This document shows positions 45,035 to 52,810 of a DNA stretch of 64,000 nt, piece after piece. Position numbers and translations under genes: made by a program. This DNA comes from Pseudomonadales bacterium (GTDB taxonomy: Bacteria; Pseudomonadota; Gammaproteobacteria; Pseudomonadales; Pseudohongiellaceae), in the NCBI GenBank assembly GCA_024234395.1, contig JACKOH010000001.1, forward strand, positions 1-64,000, read 5' to 3'. Positions within the stretch are counted from its first letter, which is position 1. Each line of letters starts with the position of its first letter. The notes beneath the pieces were generated by a model. It saw only the letters and a program-made list of their open reading frames with translations, was not told the origin of the DNA and did no database searches.

Positions 45035-45082
45035 ACCTGCCGGTCACCAGACTGCCGGACCAGGAAATTGGTGCTGCGGTCG

Positions 45083-45120
45083 AAGCCGGTCCGGTGTGGA
45101 CATTGGACCGGCCGGCTTTT
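45083..45120 (+). terminator. Terminator after the aminopeptidase gene
   Basis: GCCGGTCC (45085-45092) pairs with GGACCGGC (45105-45112) around 12 nt, and a nested AAGCCGG/CCGGCTT pairing extends it; TTTT follows at 45117-45120. This separates the aminopeptidase from the next gene. Confidence 0.65.
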
Positions 45121-45238
45121 ATGCTTGAATGCCTTCTGGCTGGCAGAACCTGAATTTGTCCTGGCAGAAGTTCAGATAAAAAAACCAATAACAGAGGATT
45201 CTCTGAGTCATTACTCAGAGCATTCCAAGGAGACTCTC

Positions 45239-46327
45239 ATGCTGAATCTGGCCAGCGTCCGACGCCCGGTTTCCCTTTTTTCCGCTGTTGCCTGCGGTCT
45301 GCTGCTCAACGCTGCCCAGGCGCAACTGGTGGTCAATCCAACCAACGAACACCCCAACCCCTATCGAACCATCAACGATTATTTCGATCTGCCCGGGGGC
45401 CGCGACTGGGGCTCCACCAGCGCGGTCGACATAGACCCTGACGGCGAGTCCATCTGGGTGGCCGAGCGCTGCAGCAGCAACAGCTGTGCGCTTTCAGATG
45501 CCGACTCCATCATCAAGTACGACAAAGATGGCAACATCGTCACCTCGTTTGGTGGCGGCATGCTGATCTGGCCGCATGGAATCCACGTGGATCGGCGTGG
45601 CAATGTCTGGATTGCCGACGCACGGATCGCCAATGCCCGTGAGCTGGCTCAGAACCCCGATGCAGCCGGTAAAGGCGGTGCCGTGTACAAGTTCAGCCCG
45701 GAAGGGGAGCTGCTGATGACCCTGGGCAGCCCTGGAGTGACCGGTGATGGAACCGGGCCGGTGCTCAGCGAGCCCAATGACGTGGTGGTGGGTCCCGATG
45801 GCAGCATTTACGTGGGCGACGGTCATAATGGCCAGGGTGCCGATGCCGATCTGTCGACGGTGGCGCGAATCGCCAAGTATGATCCCACCGGTCGCTTCCT
45901 GGAGTCGTGGGGGCAGATCGGTACCGCGCCAGGTGAATTTCGAACGCCCCACGGGCTGGCGTTTGATTCCCGGGGCCGGCTGTTTGTGGCAGACCGTGGC
46001 AATGTGCGGATTCAGATTTTTGAACAGGACGGGACCTACATTACCGAATGGAAACAGTTCGGGCGGTTGAGCGGTATCTATATCGACGAGAACGACATTC
46101 TCTATGCGGCTGACTCCGAGTCCAGCCCGACCTCCAATCCCGGTTGGCGGCGTGGCATTCGGGTTGGCAGCGCCATCACCGGACACGTGCTGTACTTCAT
46201 CCCCGATCCGCAGCTGAATCCGGGTGGCACCAGTGCCGCAGAAGGGGTAGCCGCCGATAAGCACGGCAATATTTATGGCGCCGAAGTCGGGCCCAGACAA
46301 CTGGTCAAATACGTCCGCGCAGACTAG
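45239..46327 (+). CDS. Secreted NHL-repeat propeller, peptidyl-alpha-hydroxyglycine amidating-lyase-like
   Basis: 362 residues with signal peptide MLNLASVRR...LLLNAAQA and at least five NHL/six-bladed propeller repeats (WPHGIHVDRRGNVWIAD, EPNDVVVGPDGSIYVGD, TPHGLAFDSRGRLFVAD, AAEGVAADKHGNIYGAE). Proteins starting with WGSTSAVDIDPDGESIWVAER are often annotated as relatives of the lyase half of peptide amidating monooxygenase. The catalytic activity is not proven. AAGGAG precedes the ATG. Its stop codon abuts the foldback repeat at 46328. Confidence 0.82.
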   Translation: MLNLASVRRPVSLFSAVACGLLLNAAQAQLVVNPTNEHPNPYRTINDYFDLPGGRDWGSTSAVDIDPDGESIWVAERCSSNSCALSDADSIIKYDKDGNIVTSFGGGMLIWPHGIHVDRRGNVWIADARIANARELAQNPDAAGKGGAVYKFSPEGELLMTLGSPGVTGDGTGPVLSEPNDVVVGPDGSIYVGDGHNGQGADADLSTVARIAKYDPTGRFLESWGQIGTAPGEFRTPHGLAFDSRGRLFVADRGNVRIQIFEQDGTYITEWKQFGRLSGIYIDENDILYAADSESSPTSNPGWRRGIRVGSAITGHVLYFIPDPQLNPGGTSAAEGVAADKHGNIYGAEVGPRQLVKYVRAD

Positions 46328-46466
46328 CAGCCTGGTGAAAAACACCTCAGTTGGCACATTGCGGCATTAAGATCTGGCTCAAAATGCTCATTTACTGCGT
46401 TTAAACTGCGCTTATTCGCCAGAATTTGCCTTGTCTTGCGCCAGCCGAGAGTTTTTCAACTGACTG
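46328..46466. mobile_element. Foldback MITE-like element, diverged copy
   Basis: 139 bp beginning CAGCCTGGTGAAAAAC and ending GTTTTTCAACTGACTG. It aligns along its whole length with the 139-bp element at 62385-62523 at roughly 80 percent by eye (shared TCTGGCTCAAAATGCTCATT and AAACTGCGCTT). Terminal repeats are imperfect and no TTAA flanks it, so it looks older. It starts directly after the stop codon of the NHL gene. Confidence 0.8.
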
Positions 46467-46486
46467 CGAGGTCAGCAGAAAACCGG

Positions 46487-46514
46487 CAGCCTGCTGAAGC
46501 GTTTCAACGGGCTG
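46487..46514. repeat. Miniature foldback of MITE terminal repeats
   Basis: CAGCCTGCTGAA and TTCAACGGGCTG form a 28-bp inverted repeat (10 of 12 paired) with a 4-nt centre. The arms equal the ends of the 139-bp elements (CAGCCTGTTGAA), so this may be a core-deleted derivative. Confidence 0.5.
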
Positions 46515-46573
46515 CTAGTGTCCTGTCCGGTTAATTCGCTGAAATGCGACGAATTAACCGGACAGGACACTAG
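46515..46573. repeat. Perfect 24-bp-arm palindrome between convergent genes
   Basis: The 24 bases at 46515-46538 (starting CTAGTGTCCTGTCCGG) are exactly inverted at 46550-46573, with an 11-nt centre. The element supplies the TAG stop of the deacetylase gene. It may work as a bidirectional terminator for the convergent NHL and deacetylase genes, or be a second small mobile palindrome. No T-run is present. Confidence 0.8.
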
Positions 46574-47493
46574 AGTTTCATCAGCGCCCGGATATGGGCG
46601 GCCGCACTCAGGCCCAGGGCCTTGAGGTCGTAGCCGCCTTCCAGGCAGGATACGATCCGGCCCTGCGCATGGCGGTCCGCCAGCTCCACCAGTCGGCCGG
46701 TTATCCAGTAGTAGTCTTCGGCAGTAAGGCGAAGTTCGGATAGCGGATCGTTGCCGTGAGCATCGAAGCCTGCGGAGATCAGGAACAGATCGGGCTGATG
46801 GGATTCAATGGCCGGGAACCAGGAGTCGGCCACCCGGTTGCGGAAATCGATCGAGCCTTCGCCGGCCTGCAGTGTCACATTGATGATGCGCTGGCTGTCC
46901 CTGGCGAATGGCTTGTCAGGGTAATTGGGATGCTGGAAACTGGAACAGATTATCACCTGGGGTGAATCCTGGAAGATTTCTTCGGTGCCATTGCCATGGT
47001 GCAGGTCGAAATCGACAATCAGTACTTTGCGAATCTGCTCCTGCTGAAGGGCGTGAGCCGCGCCCACTGCCACGTTGTTGAAGAAGCAGAAACCCATACC
47101 CAGGTCATGCTCGGCATGGTGGCCGGGTGGCCTTATATTGCAGAATGCGTTATCCGCCCGGCCCGACATCACCAGTTCCACGCCATGGACCACCGCCCCG
47201 GCCGCCCGCCGGGCTGCTTCCAGGGTGAAGGGGTTCATGATGGTTTCGTGGTCCAGTTCCCAGTTGCCTGCGAGCGGAGCATGGCTTTCGAGGTAATCGA
47301 TATAGGCCTTGTCATGCACCCGTTCCAACTGCTGCCGGGTAACCCTTGGGGCCTGGCAATGCATGAGCAGGTCGGCGATTCCCGCTTCGATCAGGGCGTC
47401 ATTGACGGCGCCAAGCCGGGCCGGGCGCTCGGGATGAAAGCGGCCCATGTCGTGTCGCGAGCAGGCGGGGTGGGAAATCAGGGCTGTAGTCAT
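46570..47493 (-). CDS. Histone-deacetylase-family amidohydrolase
   Basis: 307 residues of the arginase/HDAC fold. Zinc and catalytic motifs: RPPGHHAEHDLGMGFCFFNN (the HH dyad), VDFDLHHGNGTEEIF (Asp and His ligands) and SAGFDAHGNDPL (third Asp). Bacterial members deacetylate acetylpolyamines or acetyl-lysine proteins. No polyamine genes are nearby, so the substrate is open. Its C-terminus ends ALMKL and its stop lies in the 24-bp palindrome. Confidence 0.93.
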   Translation of the reverse strand: MTTALISHPACSRHDMGRFHPERPARLGAVNDALIEAGIADLLMHCQAPRVTRQQLERVHDKAYIDYLESHAPLAGNWELDHETIMNPFTLEAARRAAGAVVHGVELVMSGRADNAFCNIRPPGHHAEHDLGMGFCFFNNVAVGAAHALQQEQIRKVLIVDFDLHHGNGTEEIFQDSPQVIICSSFQHPNYPDKPFARDSQRIINVTLQAGEGSIDFRNRVADSWFPAIESHQPDLFLISAGFDAHGNDPLSELRLTAEDYYWITGRLVELADRHAQGRIVSCLEGGYDLKALGLSAAAHIRALMKL

Positions 47494-47621
47494 TGGTGAC
47501 TCGTCACAGTTGTGTTGAGCAGTGCGCAGTTAACCTTCAGGCCGGTTCCGGGCGGCGGGTAATTCGCACTTCCACGGGATAACCGCACGAATTTGCGCCA
47601 ACGCTCCAGGCAGGAAGGATT

Positions 47622-48155
47622 ATGAACCAGATCAACCGGGATTTCAGAGAAACCTGTCGGCTGGCAGACGGTACCGATGTGGTAATCCGTCCCATCCTGC
47701 CGGAGGATGCCGATATCGAGTGGGAGTTTGTCCATGGCCTGTCGGCACAATCCCGCTACTACCGGTTTTGTGCGGGAACCAGGGACCTGACCCCGGCAAT
47801 GGTCAGCTATTTTACTCACATCGATTTCAGTGTTCACATGGCGCTGATTGCGGTCATTGTTAAACCGGACGGCAAAGAACGGGAAATCGCGGTAGGCCGC
47901 TATTTCAAACTGGATACCGGCAATGGTTGCGAGTTTGCCATCGTCGTGGATGATCGTTACCAGGGGCTGGGCGTTGGGCATCGTTTGATGGAACTGTTGA
48001 TCGAGGACGCACGAACCAAGGGCTATGCGGTGATGGAGGGGGAGGTCGTGGCAGACAACAGGCGCATGCTCGATTTCGTGCGGGAGTTGGGGTTTCGTGT
48101 CAATCGGGCGGCAAGCGAGGGTTCACTGTTGAAGGTGGAGTTGTCGCTGGCCTGA
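47622..48155 (+). CDS. GNAT-family N-acetyltransferase
   Basis: 177 residues with the acetyl-CoA loop VVDDRYQGLGVGHRLMELL (R/Q-x-x-G-x-G/A) and a C-terminal GYAVMEGEVVADNRRMLDFVRELGF. It resembles the acetyltransferase domain of Pat-type protein acetyltransferases. It is divergent from the HDAC-family gene, so an acetylation/deacetylation pair is possible. AGGAAGGATT precedes the ATG. Its TGA directly abuts the TCA of the convergent MFS stop. Confidence 0.88.
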   Translation: MNQINRDFRETCRLADGTDVVIRPILPEDADIEWEFVHGLSAQSRYYRFCAGTRDLTPAMVSYFTHIDFSVHMALIAVIVKPDGKEREIAVGRYFKLDTGNGCEFAIVVDDRYQGLGVGHRLMELLIEDARTKGYAVMEGEVVADNRRMLDFVRELGFRVNRAASEGSLLKVELSLA

Positions 48156-49439
48156 TCAGCCGGTCCTGTGGCTTTCCAGCAGCCGGTTTTTTACCGTCTG
48201 ATCCAGTAAGCGCAGGGTGGGGCTCGACAGTGCAAACAGGGCGGTCAGCACCACCAGCAGAATGCAGGCTCCAGTGATGGCATTGGCGGCGCCGATCCGG
48301 TCGGCCGCGATCGCCATCGGAAAGACCCCGATCGGGGTGAGGCCGAACGACATCATCATCAGGCTGCTCATTCTGCCTCGCATTTCGTCATCGGTCAGAA
48401 TCTGGATGGACGCGTTGTTGACGGTCTGCGCCGCGCTGGCACAGGTATTAGCCAGCAGCAGTGGCAACAGGGCCAGGGTAAAATCCGGAGTGCGGGAAAA
48501 CAGGCCAAGAAACAGGCCGAATGCCAGGGTTGCGCCGATCATGAGCCGCAGCCGGTTCTGGGATTCCCCCTGTTTGACGATCCAGATGGAACCCAGTACA
48601 CCACCGATCCCGCCGATTGCCATCAACGTGCCAACTCCGCTTTCGCCTCTCTGCCAGGCCTGTTCCGCCAGCATCACCAGAATATTCTGGAACGGCATGG
48701 CCACGAACATGGGCAGCAGACCGAAAATCAGGCAGATCAGCATGGGGCGATTCTGGCGCAGATAGGAAAAGCCGCCGGCAATATCCGCCAGCAGGTGTTG
48801 ACGGGGTTTGTTGGCGTTGGAGGAGCGACTGGTGGCGACTCGCAGCATGCAGAGTATCGCGGTGACATACAATGCTGACGAAACCACGTAGGCGGCCTTT
48901 ACCGAGAACTGGGCGATGACGATGCCCATCACTGCCGGTCCCGCTACCCGGCTCAGATTCATTACCGCCCCGGAAAATGCCATGGCGCTCTGCATGCGCC
49001 TGGGACCGACCACGGACGCTGTGATCGCCATACGGGCCGGCATGATGAACGGGAAGGCGCATCCGGCCACAAATGCTGTACAAAGCATATGCCAGAACTG
49101 CAGCTGATCCAGCAACAGCAGGGTCAGGATGAACAGTTCGTTGGCAAGAATCAGGACCTGTCCCGTGACCACCAGCTGGCGCCGTTCGACGCGATCCGTG
49201 ATGGCGCCTCCCAACAGCGAGGCAAACAGCAACGGTACTGCAACCACCAGGTTGATGTAAGCCAGCGAGGTTGCCTGTCCGGTCAGTTCCCAGGCAAGTA
49301 TGGTGCGCGTCAGCATCTGCCCCTGCATGGCGAAAAAGAACGCCACGTTGCCCAGGAACAGCCAGCGAAACTGCGGCTCGGAAAACACCGCAAAGGCGCC
49401 TTCCGGAGCAGGGGGTGACTCAGTGGTCGGCGTGTTAAT
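48156..49439 (-). CDS. MFS exporter (MFS_3 / EntS-like)
   Basis: A twelve-helix major facilitator. The first helix is FRWLFLGNVAFFFAMQGQM, with the loop-2/3 motif GGAITDRVERRQLVV and a central loop with a pseudo-repeat of FSYLRQNRPMLICLIFGLL. The family exports siderophores or drugs. No ATG or GTG sits near the expected start. A promoter (GTGCCA, 17 nt, TATACT at 49468-49473) and GGAGGA are followed after 8 nt by ATT at 49439, giving 427 residues. TTG at 49547 is the conventional alternative (463 residues), but it lies upstream of that promoter. Confidence 0.88.
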   Translation of the reverse strand: MNTPTTESPPAPEGAFAVFSEPQFRWLFLGNVAFFFAMQGQMLTRTILAWELTGQATSLAYINLVVAVPLLFASLLGGAITDRVERRQLVVTGQVLILANELFILTLLLLDQLQFWHMLCTAFVAGCAFPFIMPARMAITASVVGPRRMQSAMAFSGAVMNLSRVAGPAVMGIVIAQFSVKAAYVVSSALYVTAILCMLRVATSRSSNANKPRQHLLADIAGGFSYLRQNRPMLICLIFGLLPMFVAMPFQNILVMLAEQAWQRGESGVGTLMAIGGIGGVLGSIWIVKQGESQNRLRLMIGATLAFGLFLGLFSRTPDFTLALLPLLLANTCASAAQTVNNASIQILTDDEMRGRMSSLMMMSFGLTPIGVFPMAIAADRIGAANAITGACILLVVLTALFALSSPTLRLLDQTVKNRLLESHRTG

Positions 49440-49467
49440 GGCCAGGTCCTCCAGCAGCAGCGGCGGC

Positions 49468-49496
49468 AGTATAGCCCAGGCGGTGGTAATTGGCAC
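49468..49496 (-). promoter_or_regulatory. Predicted promoter of the MFS gene
   Basis: On the minus strand GTGCCA (49496-49491) and TATACT (49473-49468) are separated by 17 nt. It lies about 30 nt before the proposed ATT start and inside the longer TTG-initiated frame, arguing against the latter. Confidence 0.5.
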
Positions 49497-49656
49497 GGGA
49501 GAAGTAAGCGATGGCTGAATACCGGTTCCGGGATTGATTACTGTCAAACCGACAGGAGGTTGGAGTTGACTGCGTTTGCAGGGCGGATTTAGGATGGCTG
49601 CACTACCGGCGAAGCCCGGTTGACGCTGGATTAATTCTCAGCCAAGGAGTCGACAC

Positions 49657-49941
49657 ATGAGCCACCGAAAAGACCACGAAGAAAAGCTCAAAGCCAAGCT
49701 TACGCAATTGGAGCGGGATATCGACGCGCTCAAGGCCAAGGTGAAGGATGTGGAGGGAGACCTCGAGCACGAAGAGAAAGTGGAAAAGCTGCATGAGATG
49801 AAGGAAGAGGCCAAACACCGGTTGCACGAGCTGATGGAGGCCAGCGATGACGCCTGGGACGAGCTCCAGGAAGGCGCGGAACATTATTGGACTGCGCTGG
49901 GCAATGAGGTCAAGGCATTCGAGAATTTTTTCAAAAAGTGA
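49657..49941 (+). CDS. Small coiled-coil protein
   Basis: 94 residues, almost wholly charged coiled coil (KLTQLERDIDALKAKVKDVE, EHEEKVEKLHEMKEEAKHRL) with a more hydrophobic end EHYWTALGNEVKAFENFFKK. No signal peptide is present. Such small proteins are known from other proteobacteria without defined function. AAGGAG lies 8 nt before the ATG, which supports real translation. It stands alone. Confidence 0.75.
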   Translation: MSHRKDHEEKLKAKLTQLERDIDALKAKVKDVEGDLEHEEKVEKLHEMKEEAKHRLHELMEASDDAWDELQEGAEHYWTALGNEVKAFENFFKK

Positions 49942-50045
49942 GCCTGACCGGGGCGGCGGATTATGCCCCCTGAACTGGACATGCACTTCTCACGGCGTTA
50001 AATTCCAAAGCTGATCCCTTTCACAAGAATATCGGGAGATTGGCT

Positions 50046-51323
50046 ATGCGAATTCTCACTGTCTTGCTGTTGCTGATTTTCGCCAGTTCGGTTCAGGCCC
50101 AGGGCTTCCTGGATTCCATCCGCCGGCGTGTTAACGACACAGTTAACAACGCCGTGGATGAGGTACGTTCCGTTACCAACCAGGAGATCGGCGACGTCAA
50201 TCAGGATGTCAGCGATTCCACCGACGGCATTGTCGACGATGTCGTGCCTCAGGTGCCGTCCACGGTGGGTATCTCCAGCACGGGGATTTCCGGTTCCACC
50301 ACCTCTTCAACACCTGCCGTTGTCGCGTCGGGCCAGGGCGGTATGCCGGCCAACCTGTTCTGGGGTACTCCTTCCGGCAACGATCTGCTGGCGATAAACC
50401 AGGAGATCCAGGGGCTGCGCGTCGGCATGCCGGCCATGTACGTGGATCAGATCCTCAAGGACCGCGGCTATGAGAGTAATGCGCCGCAGTTCTATTTCAA
50501 ACAGCAGAAGACCGACGACGGTCAGATTATACGAACCCAGCGCATTCAGTATCTCACTGTCGAACCGTCCCAGCAGTTTATTGACGAACTGCCGGAGGGT
50601 GAGCTGAAAGATAGGGTGCTGCAGGCCCAGCAGGTTGTCAGCGAGAATCAGCAGACTGTTGGCAGTTCCAGTCGTCAACCTTCTGCCAGAGAGCTGCGAA
50701 TTGCAGGCACCGATGCCAGGGACATAAGTGCCAGACGGAGCGCCAGCGCGCCGGCGGGTCCCAGAAGCCTGGAACTGGTTTACCTGATTCAATATGACCA
50801 GATATATAACCAGGACGTTCGAAAGTTTGATCTGGAAACCATGATCAGCCAGGCCCGCGGGGCTTTCGGGCCATCCACCTTTCCTGACGACATTTACCGG
50901 AACGGGATGGCCTTTCGTTCCTCACCGGATACCACACTGATTTACCACGATGCATCGCTGTTGTCTCCCGAATATAAGAATTCGCTGATCGAGGCCGTGC
51001 CTGACCGCGGCATGGGGCACAGGGAAGCGGTTTTCGATGCGCTCAAAGCGCCTTGTGGCGGTCCCGAGAATCCCTGGGGGGCATCTGGGGGTGGTGGCTG
51101 TCCCAATGGCTGGCTGGATGCCATCCCTGATAATTTTGACAAGCAGATGGAGCTGGCCAGAGCAGTTCTCAGCCCCTATATGCGCATCAATCTGTCGTCT
51201 TCAGGAGCCGGAATAACCACCCGCCTGGAATGGAGTTATCTGCAGGGTGAACGCGGCATGCGTGAGCGCAATGCCGAACAGGAGGCGCGCGACAACGCGC
51301 CGGCGGCGCAGTTGGATTTTTAA
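50046..51323 (+). CDS. Secreted protein of unknown function
   Basis: 425 residues. The signal peptide MRILTVLLLLIFASSVQAQ is clear and GGGAG precedes the ATG. A Ser/Thr/Val-rich stretch (about 40-95) is low in complexity. A later part has folded character (LELVYLIQYDQIYNQDVRKF, QARGAFGPSTFPDDIYRNG) and a cysteine-containing loop PCGGPENPWGASGGGGCP that could form a disulfide. I do not recognise the family. The gene is alone and ends at a strong hairpin. Confidence 0.72.
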   Translation: MRILTVLLLLIFASSVQAQGFLDSIRRRVNDTVNNAVDEVRSVTNQEIGDVNQDVSDSTDGIVDDVVPQVPSTVGISSTGISGSTTSSTPAVVASGQGGMPANLFWGTPSGNDLLAINQEIQGLRVGMPAMYVDQILKDRGYESNAPQFYFKQQKTDDGQIIRTQRIQYLTVEPSQQFIDELPEGELKDRVLQAQQVVSENQQTVGSSSRQPSARELRIAGTDARDISARRSASAPAGPRSLELVYLIQYDQIYNQDVRKFDLETMISQARGAFGPSTFPDDIYRNGMAFRSSPDTTLIYHDASLLSPEYKNSLIEAVPDRGMGHREAVFDALKAPCGGPENPWGASGGGGCPNGWLDAIPDNFDKQMELARAVLSPYMRINLSSSGAGITTRLEWSYLQGERGMRERNAEQEARDNAPAAQLDF

Positions 51324-51395
51324 TGACGGATTGTTCCAGCGCCTGACAGTAGAGCGCATTGCCACATCAGCCCCATCAGCCACATCAGGAAAGTG

Positions 51396-51418
51396 CCGGC
51401 CCTCGGAATGAGGGCCGG
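51396..51418. terminator. Bidirectional hairpin terminator
   Basis: CCGGCCCTC (51396-51404) and GAGGGCCGG (51410-51418) form a perfect 9-bp stem with loop GGAAT, between two convergent genes. There is no long T-run, so it may serve both strands weakly or act as a transcript end protector. Confidence 0.6.
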
Positions 51419-51474
51419 TCTACCCGGGAAAGATCCCGTGCTGCCGATTGCTAGCCAGTTGCAGTCAGGGCCGG

Positions 51475-52548
51475 TCAGGAATCGTGGCCAGTGATGCTCT
51501 GAGGGACTGCGCTGGCGTTCCAGCGCAACACACCACCGAATATATTGGCAACCCGTTCGTGTCCGGCTTCCTTGAGAACATTGATTGCCAGGGCTGACCG
51601 CTTGCCGGAGCGGCACAGGGTGACCACCGGCTTGTCTTTCGGTACCTCGTTGACCCGGTCCCGTAGCTCGGAGAGCGGAATAAAGATCGCGTTGTCCAGG
51701 GCCTTCATGGTTTCGTCCAGTTCCTCTGGTTCCCGGACGTCGAGTATGGTGACAGACGGCTGATTCTGCATCACCCAGATCGGTTCCACCTCGGGAACCC
51801 CGGCATAGCTGATACGCAGGTCTGCCCAGTCCGGTTCCGGCGGCATTTCTCCGGATTCCGGTTTGCCACAGCGCAGGTTATTGGGTACTGCCTCGTCGAT
51901 TTTTTTCGGGTGCGGCAGCTGCATGGCGTGCATGTACTGAACGAAATCGTTTTCATTGGCTTCTCCTCCAACGCGCGCGTTGAAGGCCTTTTCCTCACCA
52001 ATGGTGGACTGGGTGCGGCCATTGTAGTCATGGGCGGGAAACACCGCGCAGTCATCGGGCAGGGTGAAGAGCTGTTCGGTAATCGAGTGGTACAGCCGTG
52101 ACGCATTGCCCTGCTGGAAGTCACTGCGCCCGCAGCCACGGATCAGCAGGGCATCACCGGTGAACACCCTGGTTTTGTCAGCCAGCACAAAGCTCATGCA
52201 GCCATTGGTGTGACCCGGAGTGGAACGCGCCTCCAGAGTCACTCCCTGCACACCGAAAGAATCGCCGTGCTTCAGGCCAATATCCATATTCTCGGCGCCG
52301 GCGTCCGCGGAAATGGCAATTTTGCAGCCGGTTTTTTGCTTCAGCAGCCAGGCTGCGGTGATATGGTCGGCATGGGCATGGGTATCCGCAACCAGCTTCA
52401 GGGTCAGCCCCAGCTCCCGCAGCATCGCCAGATCCCTCTGGAACTGCTCAAACACCGGATCGATAAGCAACGCCTCCCGACTGGACTCGTCAGCCAGCAG
52501 ATACGTATAGGTTGAAGAAGTGTAGTCGTACAGTTGTCTGAAGATCAT
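51475..52548 (-). CDS. Persulfide dioxygenase-rhodanese fusion
   Basis: 357 residues. The N-terminal metallo-beta-lactamase domain (about 1-235) has the ETHE1/SdoA iron ligands: THAHADHITAAW, STPGHTNGCMSF, TGDALLIRGCGRSDFQQG and FPAHDYNGRTQSTIGEE. The C-terminal rhodanese domain (about 255-350) has the catalytic cysteine loop TLCRSGKRSA. Such fusions (PRF, CstB-like) oxidise glutathione persulfide to sulfite and then make thiosulfate. ATG at 52548 with AAGGTG upstream is the start. No sulfide:quinone reductase or regulator is adjacent. Confidence 0.93.
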   Translation of the reverse strand: MIFRQLYDYTSSTYTYLLADESSREALLIDPVFEQFQRDLAMLRELGLTLKLVADTHAHADHITAAWLLKQKTGCKIAISADAGAENMDIGLKHGDSFGVQGVTLEARSTPGHTNGCMSFVLADKTRVFTGDALLIRGCGRSDFQQGNASRLYHSITEQLFTLPDDCAVFPAHDYNGRTQSTIGEEKAFNARVGGEANENDFVQYMHAMQLPHPKKIDEAVPNNLRCGKPESGEMPPEPDWADLRISYAGVPEVEPIWVMQNQPSVTILDVREPEELDETMKALDNAIFIPLSELRDRVNEVPKDKPVVTLCRSGKRSALAINVLKEAGHERVANIFGGVLRWNASAVPQSITGHDS

Positions 52549-52573
52549 GGGAATCACCTTGCGTCCGTAAACA

Positions 52574-52678
52574 CCATAATGATGGGGACAGATTTATTTT
52601 CCTGGCGAAAGAAAAATAAATCAAAGAAAAATAGATCTGTCCCTATTTCAGGGGAAAATAAATCTGTCCCTATTATGG
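52574..52678. repeat. REP-like inverted repeats (GGGACAGATTTATTTTCC)
   Basis: The string GGGGACAGATTTATTTTCC (52584-52602) recurs inverted at 52653-52671 (GGAAAATAAATCTGTCCC) with matching CCATAAT flanks, and a variant AAAAATAGATCTGTCCC lies between (52627-52643). Similar GGGACAGATTTATTTT strings are typical of repeats tied to REP-associated (RAYT) transposases. No transposase gene is in the window. Confidence 0.75.
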
Positions 52679-52810
52679 ATTATCTAGGGCCTGGCTTCGA
52701 TGATTATTCAGTTTGAATTGTTCCGGCGTTGAGTTTGGGCGGAACAGGAAGGGATACTGATTCCTCAACGTGTTAGACTCCAGACTGGAGTCTCAGTCAG
52801 GGCAGGTTCC

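Noticed and set aside
52534..52716. Small open frame over the REP repeats
   Set aside because: Made of repeat sequence (KNRSVPISGENKSVPI), no ribosome site.
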